Shown here piece by piece: positions 28,951-40,202 of a stretch of DNA of 64,000 nucleotides. The stretch is from NCBI GenBank assembly GCA_945643635.1, contig CALZFC010000259.1:272001-336000 (forward strand), read 5' to 3'. A program made the position numbers and the translations under genes. The notes under the pieces are model-generated. The model ran no database searches. It saw only the letters and a list, made by a program, of their open reading frames with translations, and was not told the DNA's origin. The DNA is from Allodiplogaster sudhausi. Taxonomy: Eukaryota; Nematoda; Chromadorea; Rhabditida; Diplogasteridae. Position 1 is the first letter of the stretch; each line of letters starts with the position of its first letter.

Positions 28951-29028
28951 GTTTTGTGCGTTTGTGTGCCTTCGTTCAACCATCCACATGCGCATACATA
29001 CGTTGGCATAAGTGGCTGCAGGCAGATC

Positions 29029-29160
29029 ATGACTATCACTAACAGCTCTGCGATGCATCTGCTTCTTGTCTTACAACTAGTAGCCGGCAATGCCGCTCTA
29101 GGACAGGCTATTATTGGAGTCGCCAAATCCAAGATGATTCTCGCCATATTTGCTTTCAAC
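29029..29160 (+). CDS. Short secreted-protein exon, plus copy
   Basis: Frame from ATG 29029 encodes MTITNSSAMHLLLVLQLVAG followed by NAALGQAIIGVAKSKMI. The hydrophobic core and the small residues after it look like a signal peptide. The minus-strand frame 33219 down encodes a clear homologue (signal core, AGNA, then IIGVAK), so the coding frame is conserved between inverted copies. The open frame runs on to 29280 but similarity stops near 29155, where an intron probably begins. Family unknown. Confidence 0.4.
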
Positions 29161-29339
29161 AAAACTAAAAAAAAACATCAATTTTTAATTGACACTGTTT
29201 TATGTGTATATATGTATATAGTGGGCAACTACATACTACATTCGTCTTGTCCTATGCGCATGTGGTATGTTCATATGTAATGAAATAAGTAATGGTGAAA
29301 AACAACTTATTTAACAGAAAATCTTTTTTTTAAGAAAGG

Positions 29340-29690
29340 AAAAGAATCCCACGTGTTCATTGTTTGGATGCGGAGCGCTCTTGGAAAAGAATACAACGAT
29401 GACGAATGCAAAGACGCAGCGAATTTCCTTCATACAGTAAGCGCATATAAAGAAAATAATAATTTGTCGGCGATTATAAGTTTAACGAAAAGAAAATCAT
29501 TTCCTAAAAACGATGAGGAAAAGCACTTTTATAATTCCTGACAATGAGGAGCCGTTGAATCTGCGCGAGTTACTTTCGGAATCGACGACAGCAGCTTCCC
29601 ATGATCGCCTCCTCGAGATTGCATACAACCATGTTGCAACGGAATGCGCCGAAAAAAGTTTGCCGTCCTTTATCCTACGGCCCTGCCGCC
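29340..29690 (+). pseudogene. Frameshifted exon copy, plus strand
   Basis: One frame encodes VWMRSALGKEYNDDECKDAA and NFLHTVSAYKE; a second, overlapping frame from about 29513 encodes EEPLNLRELLSESTTAASHD and HVATECAEKSLP. The inverted copy at 31865-31540 carries the same two blocks, also in different frames. Both copies are therefore probably broken versions of one ancestral exon, or two exons with a lost intron. It may belong with the signal-peptide exon at 29029. Confidence 0.4.
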
Positions 29691-29906
29691 TATTTGAAAG
29701 GTGTGCAGTGGTTGTAGTTTCAGGGCAGCAGCGTCTCCGTCGATGTGGGTTGCACCTTGGATATAACTCCAGGCTACTGGTGGTATAGCTCCAGTAGCCT
29801 GGAGTTTACCGACGGCGATGTCCCATGCGCCGTCATCCATTATCTTCAGCCACTCTCGTGTTCGTGCAACAGCGGAAAGCAGGATGAACATTAGAGACAA
29901 TAGCAT
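29670..29906 (-). CDS. Small signal-peptide-like ORF
   Basis: ATG at 29906, 78 codons: MLLSLMFILLSAVARTREWL then a neutral tail. A plus-strand frame at 30809 encodes MLLRLIINTIAGVARTTKWI, clearly homologous through residue 20, and flanking DNA (GGCACCTGCGTTAAGG and inverse) is also shared. The hydrophobic start suggests secretion. The C-terminal part overlaps the plus-strand pseudo-exon, and a short hairpin CCAGGCTACTGG/CCAGTAGCCTGG lies at 29769-29802. Confidence 0.35.
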   Translation of the reverse strand: MLLSLMFILLSAVARTREWLKIMDDGAWDIAVGKLQATGAIPPVAWSYIQGATHIDGDAAALKLQPLHTFQIGGRAVG

Positions 29907-30808
29907 CTTGGCTATTCATAATACTGTAGCACTCACGCAAATACATATTGGCACCTGCGTTAAGGAACCAAAAACTCTATTTTGATTTCGCGCGCCATTT
30001 TACTCGATACAACTGCGGTTCTTCTTATTCTGTGCCTCTCCATCTCTCACCCTTATTCCCTTAGCGCCTGCTATAATGAAGTAGACGAGCTCCTCTCGCG
30101 ACTTTTCTTTTTTAAGAGATAAAAACTTACTTTTGAATTCGCGCCTTTTTGCCTGACCCGATCCTCCATCATGCATCAAATTCCCAAGAACAGCAACGAC
30201 TCATGGCGCTCAAAGGAATCCATTAACCCGTTGGCATACATATATCATTGATTGATTGATTGATTGATTGAATATCAAAAGTTGGAGTTCATTTGCATTT
30301 ATTATCTAACATACTTATTTCAATACAACCATAGTGTACAAGAAATAAATTATTGTACTGAAGCCATCCTTTATTCAAGCATATGTGTGTACAATATAGA
30401 AAACAACCTTTCCCTCTTCGACCACATTGTATTCTATTGTATTCTTCGGTAATCATAGGTGAATAAAACGATGTGTCACAATTTCCAAAATACATTTCCA
30501 CCAAAACTAATCGTAAATGAGACCTCGCAAATTCGAATATATAGTGCATATGTAGAAACTACAACATCTACGAGATTTCTGTGAGATTCGTTGGTGAGAT
30601 CAATTTTTAAACGATGTCATTAAACGAGCACGAAACTCAACCGTTATATATTTTTAATTTTCCTAACTATTATAACGCGTATCCCTAAATCATATGCTAT
30701 CTCGCCATCGTGTCCGGCAAAAATGCGCGAATTCAAAATAGCGTTTTGGCTCCTTTAACGCAGGCGCCAATAGTTGGGTGTGAATGCTACAATACTACGA
30801 ATGACAAG

Positions 30809-30931
30809 ATGCTACTGCGGCTAATCATCAATACTATCGCCGGGGTCGCACGAACAACGAAATGGATCTCGACTTCTGATGATGCCGCGCCCTTCGATAA
30901 ACTCCACGTTATCTTCCTCCTCGAATTGTAA
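30809..30931 (+). CDS. Small signal-peptide-like ORF, inverted partner
   Basis: 40 codons from ATG 30809 (MLLRLIINTIAGVARTTKWI...) to TAA. Homologous to the minus-strand ORF at 29906, with the axis of inversion near 30.36 kb. After the shared 20 residues the two diverge. May be an exon, a tiny secreted peptide or a relic. Confidence 0.3.
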   Translation: MLLRLIINTIAGVARTTKWISTSDDAAPFDKLHVIFLLEL

Positions 30932-31539
30932 GGTGCACGCCGGTTTTGCGGAGACGCAAAGGGCCTGAAACTATGTATATACAATCATTGCGCACAAACG
31001 ACAAAAAATTTTCACGCAACAGCACGGTCTTCCATGTATGTTTGATGTTAAAAGATTCGTAATTAATAATACGGACCTGTCCGCACGCGGCACTGGAGTG
31101 GTCACCATCATAGAGATGTATAGGTACGCCCTCGCACTTGAAAATAGTAGGTTGGTTGCAGAACTCACAAATTTTATTTTTTTAAGAAGGAAAATTAACA
31201 CTTACATATAATTAATATGCATATGTGAATATGGGAGCACGAATCCCTATCGTTATCTATTCCCATTTTGCTGACCATTCTAGTCGTTTTTTTCTCTAAA
31301 TCACATGCTCGCTCTTGTGTCAAGGAAAAAGGCACGAATTGAAGATTGTTTTTTTTTGGCTCCTTTAAAGTAACCGATTTGTCCCTGTAGCATGTTGCGC
31401 ATAATTTGCGAGTAGGCTTCTCAGGCGGCATCGTCGATGTGTGGTGAGTCGTCGTTTTCTCTGTTGCTGGAATAGGCGCGATTTGTTTTCTCGATTGATG
31501 TTTTTTTTGTCGTTTCTTTTGTCTAAAACTTGTAAATCC

Positions 31540-31865
31540 TTTGCCGGCTGGGCCTCAGAATAAAGGAAGCAGCAAACTTTTTTTGGCACATTCCGTTGCA
31601 ACATGCTTCTGTGCAATCGCGAGGAGGCGATCATGGGCATCTGCTGTCGTCGATTCCGACAGTAACTCGCGGAAGTTCAACGGCTCCTCAGGAATTCTAA
31701 AAGCGTTGTTTCTTTTGTCATCGTTTCGAGGAAAGGTTTTTTCTTTTCTTTAAATGTATAGTCGTCGACGAATCATTTATTCTTCAAATATGCGCTAACT
31801 GTATGAAGCAAATTCGACGCGTCACTGCATTCGTGTATACGGCAGCTCCGCATCCATACAATATA
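31540..31865 (-). pseudogene. Inverted copy of the 29.34-29.69 kb exon
   Basis: Minus strand reads VWMRSC...DASNLLHTVSAY, an in-frame stop, then in another frame EEPLNFRELLSESTTADAHD and HVATECAKKS ending at TGA. About 75-80% alike to the plus copy by eye. Premature stops indicate decay. Confidence 0.4.
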
Positions 31866-32657
31866 CACATGGACCCATATTCAATTCTTAAAAAAAAGGA
31901 TATGTATTAACTACATCTGTACATACATACCTACAAACTCATGTCTGTGCTCTACATTTTCGTTCTTTTGTTTTCGTGGTAGGACAAGTTTACTAGGGAA
32001 TAGCTCTCTGCCTCTCTTTCGCTCTGTTTCTGTATTTCACTCTTTCTCTATGTTTCTTTCTCTCTGTTTCTCTTTGTGCATACGTCCTAATATTTTGACA
32101 ATCGATGATTTCCTTACAATTGTTACATACATTCCGGGACTCGCTCATCGATCATGTGTCTAACGAGCGCATTCCTTATATGGACAATTCAGAATTGAAA
32201 ACCACGGATGCTCTTATTTCGATAAATAATTTAAAAGAGTTTAAGATAATACTTTAAAAGAAACAATAAACCTTGGATGACACCCTTCTAAATATAATCG
32301 CTGGCTGCATGAAACAATAAGGAACAGAAGAACGTTTAAATACACAACGAGAATAGAATAAATAGTACTATATTTAAGAAGATAGAATAGTGAACCCGAA
32401 AATGTAATATCGAGTCAAAGACCACTTTAATCGATACTAAAGAGAGTCCAGCTGAATTCTTAATAGATCATTTAATGTTGGGATTGGAATAGAAAGGACT
32501 GATGACAGTGTGTGACCGTAACCGAATTATGCAACTGTGTGAATTGTGTGACAATTTCGCCATTTTTCTATAGATTATTTTTTATGTCCACACATTATAA
32601 CGATGAATGTATAGATAAATAAATAAACATTGCCTGACATGAAACCGAGACTGACAC

Positions 32658-33219
32658 TTCATAGCCGTAACACTCTGGCTCTTCAGTGCAGAGAAAGTAG
32701 CATTGTTCAAAGTCCACGCTCGCTGCGCGAATGATCGGCCCTAACCAGACATCGTTCGTGACGAACAAAAGACACTTTTCGTGATGGCTGTGAGCATTTA
32801 TGTTAGCAGAATACAAATATTCTAAATAGTCAGATTAAACAAAACAAAAAATTCTTCACAATGAGCGAACTTTTTGTCCCCCGAATATAGAACATTCCAC
32901 TCTTATTTACATTCTTCATCGTGGAAAATCGTAAAATCCGCGTCGTTTTAAATTGAATATAAAACAATTTTTTTCAAAGTTTACATCCTCTTCTAATATG
33001 TACAACGTTCACACAGTCATGACAGTACAATGTGTGCGTTCATACAAATAGCTATGCATGTATTACATACTTTCTGTCCCGTTGAAACTATATAATTAGG
33101 GCGAGAATCACCATGTGTTTGGCGACTCCAATAATTGGTGGTCCTGCAACGGCATTGCCAGCTAGTTGAAAGAGAAGAAGCAGAAGAGAGACAGCAGAAG
33201 AGATGTTTGCGATCATCAT
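32658..33219 (-). CDS. Secreted PAN-like protein fragment
   Basis: The first exon (ATG 33219) encodes MMIANISSAVSLLLLLFQLA then GNAVAG, a good signal peptide, and PPIIGVAK. A second exon, 32821-32658 between TTTAG and GTGTCA, encodes EKCLLFVTNDVWLG ... SVDFEQCYFLCTEEPECYGY. The C-x3-C-x5-C spacing resembles PAN/apple modules found in worm secreted proteins. The phase linking the two exons could not be fixed, so the join is uncertain, and no downstream exon was identified. The signal exon is duplicated at 29029 on the other strand; the PAN-like exon is not. Confidence 0.4.
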
Positions 33220-33689
33220 TGTTAGCCTGCAGTTATGGAAGGCAATGGAGACACACAACCAGACAAAAAGCCTCAAATGTATCGGCCCTAATAACTACAG
33301 GTTATATACTAGTATGTAAAACTTCTTTAATCAACTATCTACTAGTCTACAAGTAATCTGAATAATGTCACGTATCTGTAGAGATTGGAGAAGTAGCAGC
33401 CGCCTCTGGTCCTCGTGGAATAGTAGGATTGAAGCGCGGAATAGGAAGACAGAGGAAGAGGGGGCTATGAAAAATTAATGGCACTCCCTTTCCAATGCGT
33501 TTCCTTACAGTTTCTATAGAAACTGTATGTAAAGCAAAATGAGAGCTTCATTCGTCTCTTTTTGAGATGGGCGAATCATCCGAAATAAGGACTTTTATGT
33601 GAAGAGGAGCAGCCTGCTGACGTCAACACAAGCACAACGAATGATGTCTTACAGTTAGAAAATAAAAATGTTGTCTTGACGATTTGTCT

Positions 33690-34070
33690 TCTCTGCATGA
33701 ATCTAAGGGGCCAAAAATATCCGGCCCGGCCCCCGATGTTTGCCCCGGCCACTGCCCCTGACGTCCGCCGGCCCCCAATGTCACCCACGGCCCCAGGCTT
33801 TTAAAAAATCTATACAATAGCTGATTGTGAGTTCAGAGTTTAAAATCTATCCAAAACTGAGAGCATTTCGTATGAGCAACACATCTGTAACCCATACGAG
33901 ATAAAGCGGGGCACATTTCATCATGAATTGGGACATTATTTTTTCAACTGGGGTGATTCAGTTTCCACACGGTATCCGGAAGCCCAGAGTAGGCCCCGGC
34001 CCCTTGTTATGCCGGAGCCCAGAGTAGGCCCCTCCTTGTCCGTGGCTGGCCACCCACGACAACATCTCGT
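33690..34070. repeat. GGCCC-rich repeat island
   Basis: GC-rich block in A/T-rich DNA, with CCGGCCCGGCCCCCGATG near 33720 and two direct copies of GAAGCCCAGAGTAGGCCCC-like sequence at about 33990 and 34015. It resembles the GC-rich sequence near 2.8-3.2 kb. No gene seen from 33.3 to 34.5 kb. Confidence 0.5.
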
Positions 34071-34521
34071 TTTAGTCATGCAATGCTGGTTGCATGTCCA
34101 ATCCATGTCTCCGACTTCTAGTGGTGAAATGTTTTTTTTTTTAGTTTTTGGCTTTTTTTCCAATGGTAGTGGATTTTGGAAGAGAAACTTGAAAAATGCA
34201 AGTAAATGTCAAATCAATTATTGATCTTCCGAATGCTTCGAACCTGATCGCCGTGCATTTTTTTTAAGTTTTAATAAATTTAATTCAATTACATCATCGC
34301 GAATTCGAATGACATCACGTGGATGTGTTTTCGATGACTTTGTATGGGTGCTGCACAGAAAATGAATTTTTTTCTTTTCGCATATAAACAAGAGCGCCAA
34401 AAACGAAGTCGCATTTTATTACTCTTTCTTAACATACGACAACTTATACAATAACGCGCAAATGGTATTCATTTGAAGTCTTACAAGTTACAGTTAACAT
34501 TCAGTTACAAATATTTGTATG

Positions 34522-34638
34522 CCGTATTTTCTCTATTAGTACCCCTCCCTCTAGTAGAACCCCTCCCTCTAATAGTGCCCCCCTCTGGCAATTGTATTGA
34601 AAAATAGAACCCCGGGGGTACTAATAGAGAAAATACGG
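34522..34638. mobile_element. Short terminal-inverted-repeat element (MITE)
   Basis: 117-bp element with perfect 24-bp inverted ends: CCGTATTTTCTCTATTAGTA plus CCCC at 34522-34545, complement at 34615-34638. The interior is C-rich with two CCCCTCCCTCTA units and no coding capacity. Bases flanking the ends give only a weak possible target duplication. Confidence 0.75.
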
Positions 34639-34813
34639 TAAATGCAAGTCCTTCAGAGAAAGTGTGGCACATGGTTGAAAAAATTTCAGAACTTCAAGAT
34701 CAATCTAAATCTTACATATATGTACATACATGTCTTATGTATATTGTCTCTAGTGTTCGAAAATCACCAGCGTTTTCAATACAAGTGGTAAAAGTTTCCA
34801 TTATTTTTGTTTT

Positions 34814-34851
<38 letters not shown>

Positions 34852-35038
34852 AAAACTTTTATTTTCAAAATAATGTTGGTTAATTATTTAAATCTTATTT
34901 ACATATTTTTTTTATAAATATTACGCACAAAAAACACCTTTAAATCGTATTTACATATATGTACATACATACATATGTACAAAAAATAAACAAATCACAA
35001 AAAAAAACAAATTCAAAAAATAAAATAAATCTTCCCAA

Positions 35039-35586
35039 TTACCCCTCCTTTGCACATCGCGTCAGCTCATTTGCCAGCAAGTCGAGGCCGGCGAGGCCGA
35101 GCAGGACACGTGAGTCGGAACCGGTCACATCGGCGAGGCATGAGCTGAATCAGAGAGAGAGACAGAGAGAGAGAGACAGAGAGAGAGAGACAGAGAGAGA
35201 GAGAGAAAGATAATAAGAAAGGGGGGAAAAGAGAGGGAGCGCGAGACAGAAAGACAGAGAGAGAGAGAGAGAGACCGAAAGAGGTGGAGCGAAATAGAGA
35301 GAGGGAGAACGAGTTAGAGAGAACGAGAGGGCGGGAGCGACTAAAGTTGGGCAGATTCAGAGAGGCGAAGAAATAAAGAGAAGTGAGGCAGAAGTAGAGA
35401 GTAAAAAGAAGCGAAAGAGAATTGGCGCGAAAGAATAGAATTTGAAGAGAGAACAAAATGGAACTAAACATGAGATTGAATAGGACAGAAGGCAAAGGGT
35501 AATATAATATTTTTTCTGCTATCTCGCTCTCTCTCTATCTCTCTCTCTCTTTATCTCTCTCGATCTCTCACTTTCGCTCTCTCTCA

Positions 35587-35617
<31 letters not shown>

Positions 35618-36001
35618 CCCAACCCCAGCGTCCTTTGCGCGAAGACGCCTGCGGCAAAGATGCGAGCACCGCGCGCCCTGAGTGCTGCTGCTGGCTCGTC
35701 CGGCCGATCGAGCGAGAAGCCATCAGTCAGTACGATGACGTCATAGCCTACCGTACTCCTTTTGGCGGCGTCATCTACCTTAGTCGGAGCCTGGGAGTTT
35801 AAGATAGACATACCATACTCTCGTATTCTAATGATACCGTGTTCTCCTCGAGAATCTGCCGCGCGAACTCGAGCGCCGCGCCCAGCTGCGTGATGCCGCC
35901 GAAGAAGCGGAGAGCTTGAATTGGAACGAAGTCATAATGATTATACAATATAACGAAAGTCAACAAAGTACTTCTTCTCTTGCTATGTCTCTCTCCTTCT
36001 A

Positions 36002-36065
<64 letters not shown>

Positions 36066-38446
36066 TCTAACCATGCAACTTTCTCGAGAAGGTCTCCGCC
36101 GAGTCGTTGCAACGCTCAAGACGCGGATCGACAATGAGACGGAGGCGGCGTGCTGAGCTGAAGGCGATCAAGCCGACCTGAATGCAAACTCTCTCTCTCT
36201 CTCATTCTATATCTCTCTCCCTCTCTCTCTCTATTTCCCTTTCTCGATCTCTTACTCTCACACTCTCTCGTACTCTCTCACAAGTTATCTCTTCCTCTCC
36301 GTCTCTCTCTCCTCTCTCCCACCTTCTCTCGCTCTCTTTTCACCCCCCCCCCCCCCGGGCTCTCTTCTCTTTGGCTCCTTTTCTTCTCATTTTCTTTCAC
36401 CTACAAAAAGCATCCAAAGTCACAAACCCGTCTGTTCACATCGCTTCTAAGCAGGGCATCAGCCACAAGTCCGACGAGCTTCTTCTGCTTGTCAAAGTCG
36501 CCGCGGCTGCTTCCGGAGGCGTCGAGCAAAAAGAGGACGTCAGCGCAGAGCGTTGAATTTGTCGAAGAAGACGACGGAACGACAGACTGAACGGAAGAAG
36601 TCAGACTGCCTCCTGTGGCAGATGACGAAGAAGAACGAGGAGTGACAGAGGTGGCAAGAGGAGAAGAACGACTTGACGAGGAGGAGGAACCGGTCAAAGT
36701 ATGGCTCGAAATGGTAGAAGCTGGCATAGTAGGTGAAGGTAGACTTTGTGGCGTTGAGGAAGAGCTGGTTGAGGTTGAGGAAATTGGAAGAGATGATGTT
36801 GCGTCGACTTCACTTGTAGGCAGTGGTGGTCCACGGTCAGCCATGTCCTTCTGTTCAAAGCCGTGGAATGGCAAAGGATCGCCGAGGTGGCTGCCCGATG
36901 AGCCTATGAGCTCTGCTCGTGTGGACAGGCCAGTCGACGATGAGATAACAGACGAATCAGCGTCCGAGATGAACGAGGACATTCTTCTGCCTGCGAGCGA
37001 CGCGTTCATTTGATTCGATTCTGGTGTCACGTGTCGTGTAAAGATGATGAGTTGTTGAAGCGATGGCGCTGGCTCCGGAACGGGCATTATGGTGCTATCG
37101 TAAGTGGGCTTTACGGTGCTACCGTAACCTTTCGAGTTTGGTGTCAAACTCGCTGACGACGCAGCATTGCTGGCTGTCGTTGTTGGCAAAGTGCCAGAAG
37201 ACGACGAAGTCATGCCGAGTAATGTTGTATTGATGCTCGGTTCTGAGGTAGTCGCATCGACTATCGAGCTTGTCGCTGATGAAATACTTCTTACTGTCGT
37301 CGAACTCTGCGCATTCCTTGTGGTGTCTGTGCGAGGGGTCGCCGTTGGGTTACTGTATTGTGTGCCGCTTGTTCCAAGAGTATTACTGTAGTTTCTTGTC
37401 GCGCTCATTGGTGTAGTGTTCTCAAGAAGTCGAGTGGTACTAGTTTCAGGCGCTATTCTTGGTGTCAGATTCCTTTCCGAACTATTAGTGTTAGTCGTCG
37501 TTGGTGTAGGGTGGCGAGTGCCATCTTGGAATTGAAATCGCTCGGCAGTTGTAAAGGGCAGTGGGCGATGATGGTAGTAACGAGTCGCCGACAGCTGGAG
37601 CATCCGGTCGACGTCTGCTTCGTCGAGGGAGAATGACGGTGTATAGAGGAGCGGAGAAGAGTCGGTGATAGTGCCGAAGGGTTCGGTAGGAAACGAGGGT
37701 ACCGTATTAGAGACGGATACGGTAGGCGAGGAGGGTACTGTAGAAGAGGAGGATACAGGAGGCGAAGAGGGTACGGGAGGCGATGAGGTTATGGGAGGCG
37801 AGGAAGGTTCTGTAGAAGAGGAGGTTACAGTAGGCGAGGAGGATACGGTAGATCTAGTAGAAGGAACCATTAATGATACGGTATGTGATGTTGATATGGT
37901 AGAGCTCAAAGTAGGAAGCGCGGTAATCGGCATGTTTGTGGGTGAGTACGAGGGAAGACTGGGTGCAGCCGGCAATTGCGCAGGCTCAGTGTTCGAGGCG
38001 ATCTCGGGATATACGGTAGCAGTCGCTGTGGGAGGCTGCAAGGAGCCAAAAGTTATCTAAATTTTCATCGATCAAAAATTAAACATCAAACTTCAAAGAT
38101 CAAACATCAAACGATGAAAAAATGTCTCGGACAAACCACTATCAGCCGACTGGTCGTTCCTTGATCTGCTGAAGAAAGCCAAGTTCTCCGGCGGTCCACC
38201 AGCAGCGATCGTCGCAGTGCATCGAGATCAATGTCCACGGTGGCCGTAGTCGTGGTCGCTGCGGGACCAAAGAAGGCGTGTGGCGCCAATTTTGAATCTG
38301 GCGTTTTGGCGCCAAGAAGAATCTCTTCGATCGCGTCGTAAAAGTCACGTAGCAGTAGCTCGTCTTCTTCTTCGGCAGACTTCTCGTTGAGGTGGCTGTC
38401 GACGAAGAATGGCCGACGAGTGATGTCGAAGAGGGGGTTGTCGCCT

Positions 38447-38494
<48 letters not shown>

Positions 38495-39614
38495 CGAGAG
38501 AGAGAAATAAAAAGAGAGGAAAGAGATAGATCGATTTTTGAGATTTCGATAAAGTAATTGAAAGAGAGGAAATAAGAGATGTACAAGTGAATGTCAAAAG
38601 ATAAGCGAGCAAATAGAGATAGAAAATGACAAAGAAGCTAACTAATGAACGAAATAATTAAAAAAAAATATATTATTATTTATTAATCTAGTGTACAAAA
38701 ATCGAATAACGCGTAAGAAACGTAAGAAAAAAAAGTTAAAAAATTTAAGCACTGGAATCTGACCAATTTCGTTAAGCATGTTCGACGGCATGAGACGGAG
38801 TCGTTCGAGGCGGACATCAGAGGAGGCCGATTGCGAGAGCGGCTGAGGGAGGCCGATATCGGGTGCGAAGAAGATGATGGGCGTTGTGGTCGCGAGATCT
38901 ATGCAGTGTTTGCCTTTGGCTTCGTGCCAAAATTGGCTATATTCTAGTGTAGGCGACCCATCGAATTATAGGCGTCCCATGGCAATGGGACGCCTTTAAT
39001 TTTCATTGATGGAACGCCTTTATCTTTCATGGGACGCCTATAATTCGATGGGACGCCTACACTAGAATAGAGCCGCAAAATCAGAGTCATGAAGATTGTC
39101 AAGAGTTTTTGTGGAAAGATAAATGTAAAATTTTTAATTTTTTTTAATAAATAGAAATAACTGCCTATTGTCGAAAAATTTCGTAGAAACAGATTAATGC
39201 AAATAGCCACTCTGAAAATGTCAAATATAAGAATCTCGTCAAAGACGAAGGTGATGGGGATATGTACATACACACAAATGAAAATGAGATTTAAAAGGAA
39301 ATTAACTTTATGACGTTGTAATGGATATGGCTAATCGTTTTTGAAACATAAATGCAGTTCAAGAAACAAAAAAGGGAGAACGAAATTGTGGTTCGGAGAT
39401 GAAACAGACATGAGTGGAAGAAAGGGAGAGTGAAAGGGAACAGAAGAAGAAAGATGGGAGCATATGCAAGAAAATGGAGCGCGCGAGTGAGAGAAAGAGG
39501 GGGAGAGTGAGAGAGCGAATGAGATAGAGAGAGAGATAGGCAGAGAGAAAGAGAGAGGAAGAAAACAGAGAGTGGGAGGGAGAGGGAAAGAGAGAGAGTG
39601 CGAGAGAGAGAGAG

Positions 39615-39650
<36 letters not shown>

Positions 39651-40202
39651 CCAGGGTGAGCACGGATGAACGGAACAATAACAAATGGATGCTGCTACTA
39701 ACCGTTGAAGGTACTGCTTTCCACTGTCACTTGTAAAATGAGCATGCGCAGCAAGAAGTCGAGCTGAACATGTATGTACATTCGATCCAAACTAAAACAA
39801 TATAAAATATATAAATATTATATAATATATAGGAGATCTTGCTCGCATGTCATACATTGATTGATTTACCATATAGTAAACTTGGTATGTGTTCGTCGTC
39901 CAACTTGAAATCAGTATTCCAAAATTTTGGCTAGTACTTCAAAGGCCACTTTCAACATAAGACCACCGGGACGAATATGCACACATCTTTTGCCTTTTTT
40001 TATGAATTACTATGAAATGCTAACACAAAATGAATTATTAAGATATGCAAAAATTTCAAAAATTAAAATCTAAAAAATATGTATATTTTATTTTAAAATG
40101 ATCATTTGGCTACCAAGAACGTCGCTATGGGGCTGATTCTGATTCCGATTCTGATTCTTGTAGTGCTGCGTCGTGTAACCGGCGGCGAGGCATGCATTCA
40201 GG
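35039..40202 (-). CDS. Mucin-like protein with C-terminal von Willebrand factor A domain
   Basis: In-phase exons: 40202-40114, 39763-39703, 38936-38764, 38444-38140, 38056-36428, 36177-36072, 35914-35838, 35790-35624 and 35144-35039 (stop TAA); about 900 residues, with the first exon not found. The 543-codon exon is Ser/Thr/Pro-rich, like an O-glycosylated mucin stalk, and ends CADVLFLLDASGSSRGDF, the first MIDAS motif (DxSxS). Later exons supply VGLIAFSS, RFFGGITQLGAAL (MIDAS threonine) and YDVIVLTDGFSLD (MIDAS aspartate), so the metal site is complete and adhesion or matrix binding is likely. N-terminal exons (GKHCIDLATTTPIIFFAPDI; DELLLRDFYDAIEEILLG) match no family I know. A secreted or cuticle-associated protein is inferred. 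Intron borders carry long GA/CT tracts, and a foldback element abuts the third listed exon. The plus-strand frames opposite the mucin exon are shadows. Confidence 0.75.
35150..36350. repeat. GA/CT tracts in vWA-gene introns
   Basis: GA-rich 35153-35290, CT-rich 35521-35620, 35988-36065 and 36188-36335, with a poly-C run at 36344-36356. They fill most of the three introns inside the vWA domain and touch the splice sites. Confidence 0.95.
38448..38520. repeat. (GA)n at vWA-gene splice acceptor
   Basis: On the gene strand this is a long CT run ending CTTCAG at the 38444 exon. A second, larger GA tract at 39480-39650 fills the intron further upstream. Confidence 0.9.
38941..39067. repeat. Foldback element, about 38-bp arms
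   Basis: ATTCTAGTGTAGGCGACCCA at the left is matched by its complement to 39067, with repeated GGCGTCCCAT inside (three further copies). It ends 4 bases from the exon at 38936, so the element's own end (CACTAGAAT plus ATAG) forms the splice acceptor region of that intron. Confidence 0.8.

Noticed and set aside
36615..38060. Plus-strand frames opposite the mucin-like exon
   Set aside because: The minus strand has a single 543-codon frame leading into a vWA domain; the plus frames are its antisense shadows.
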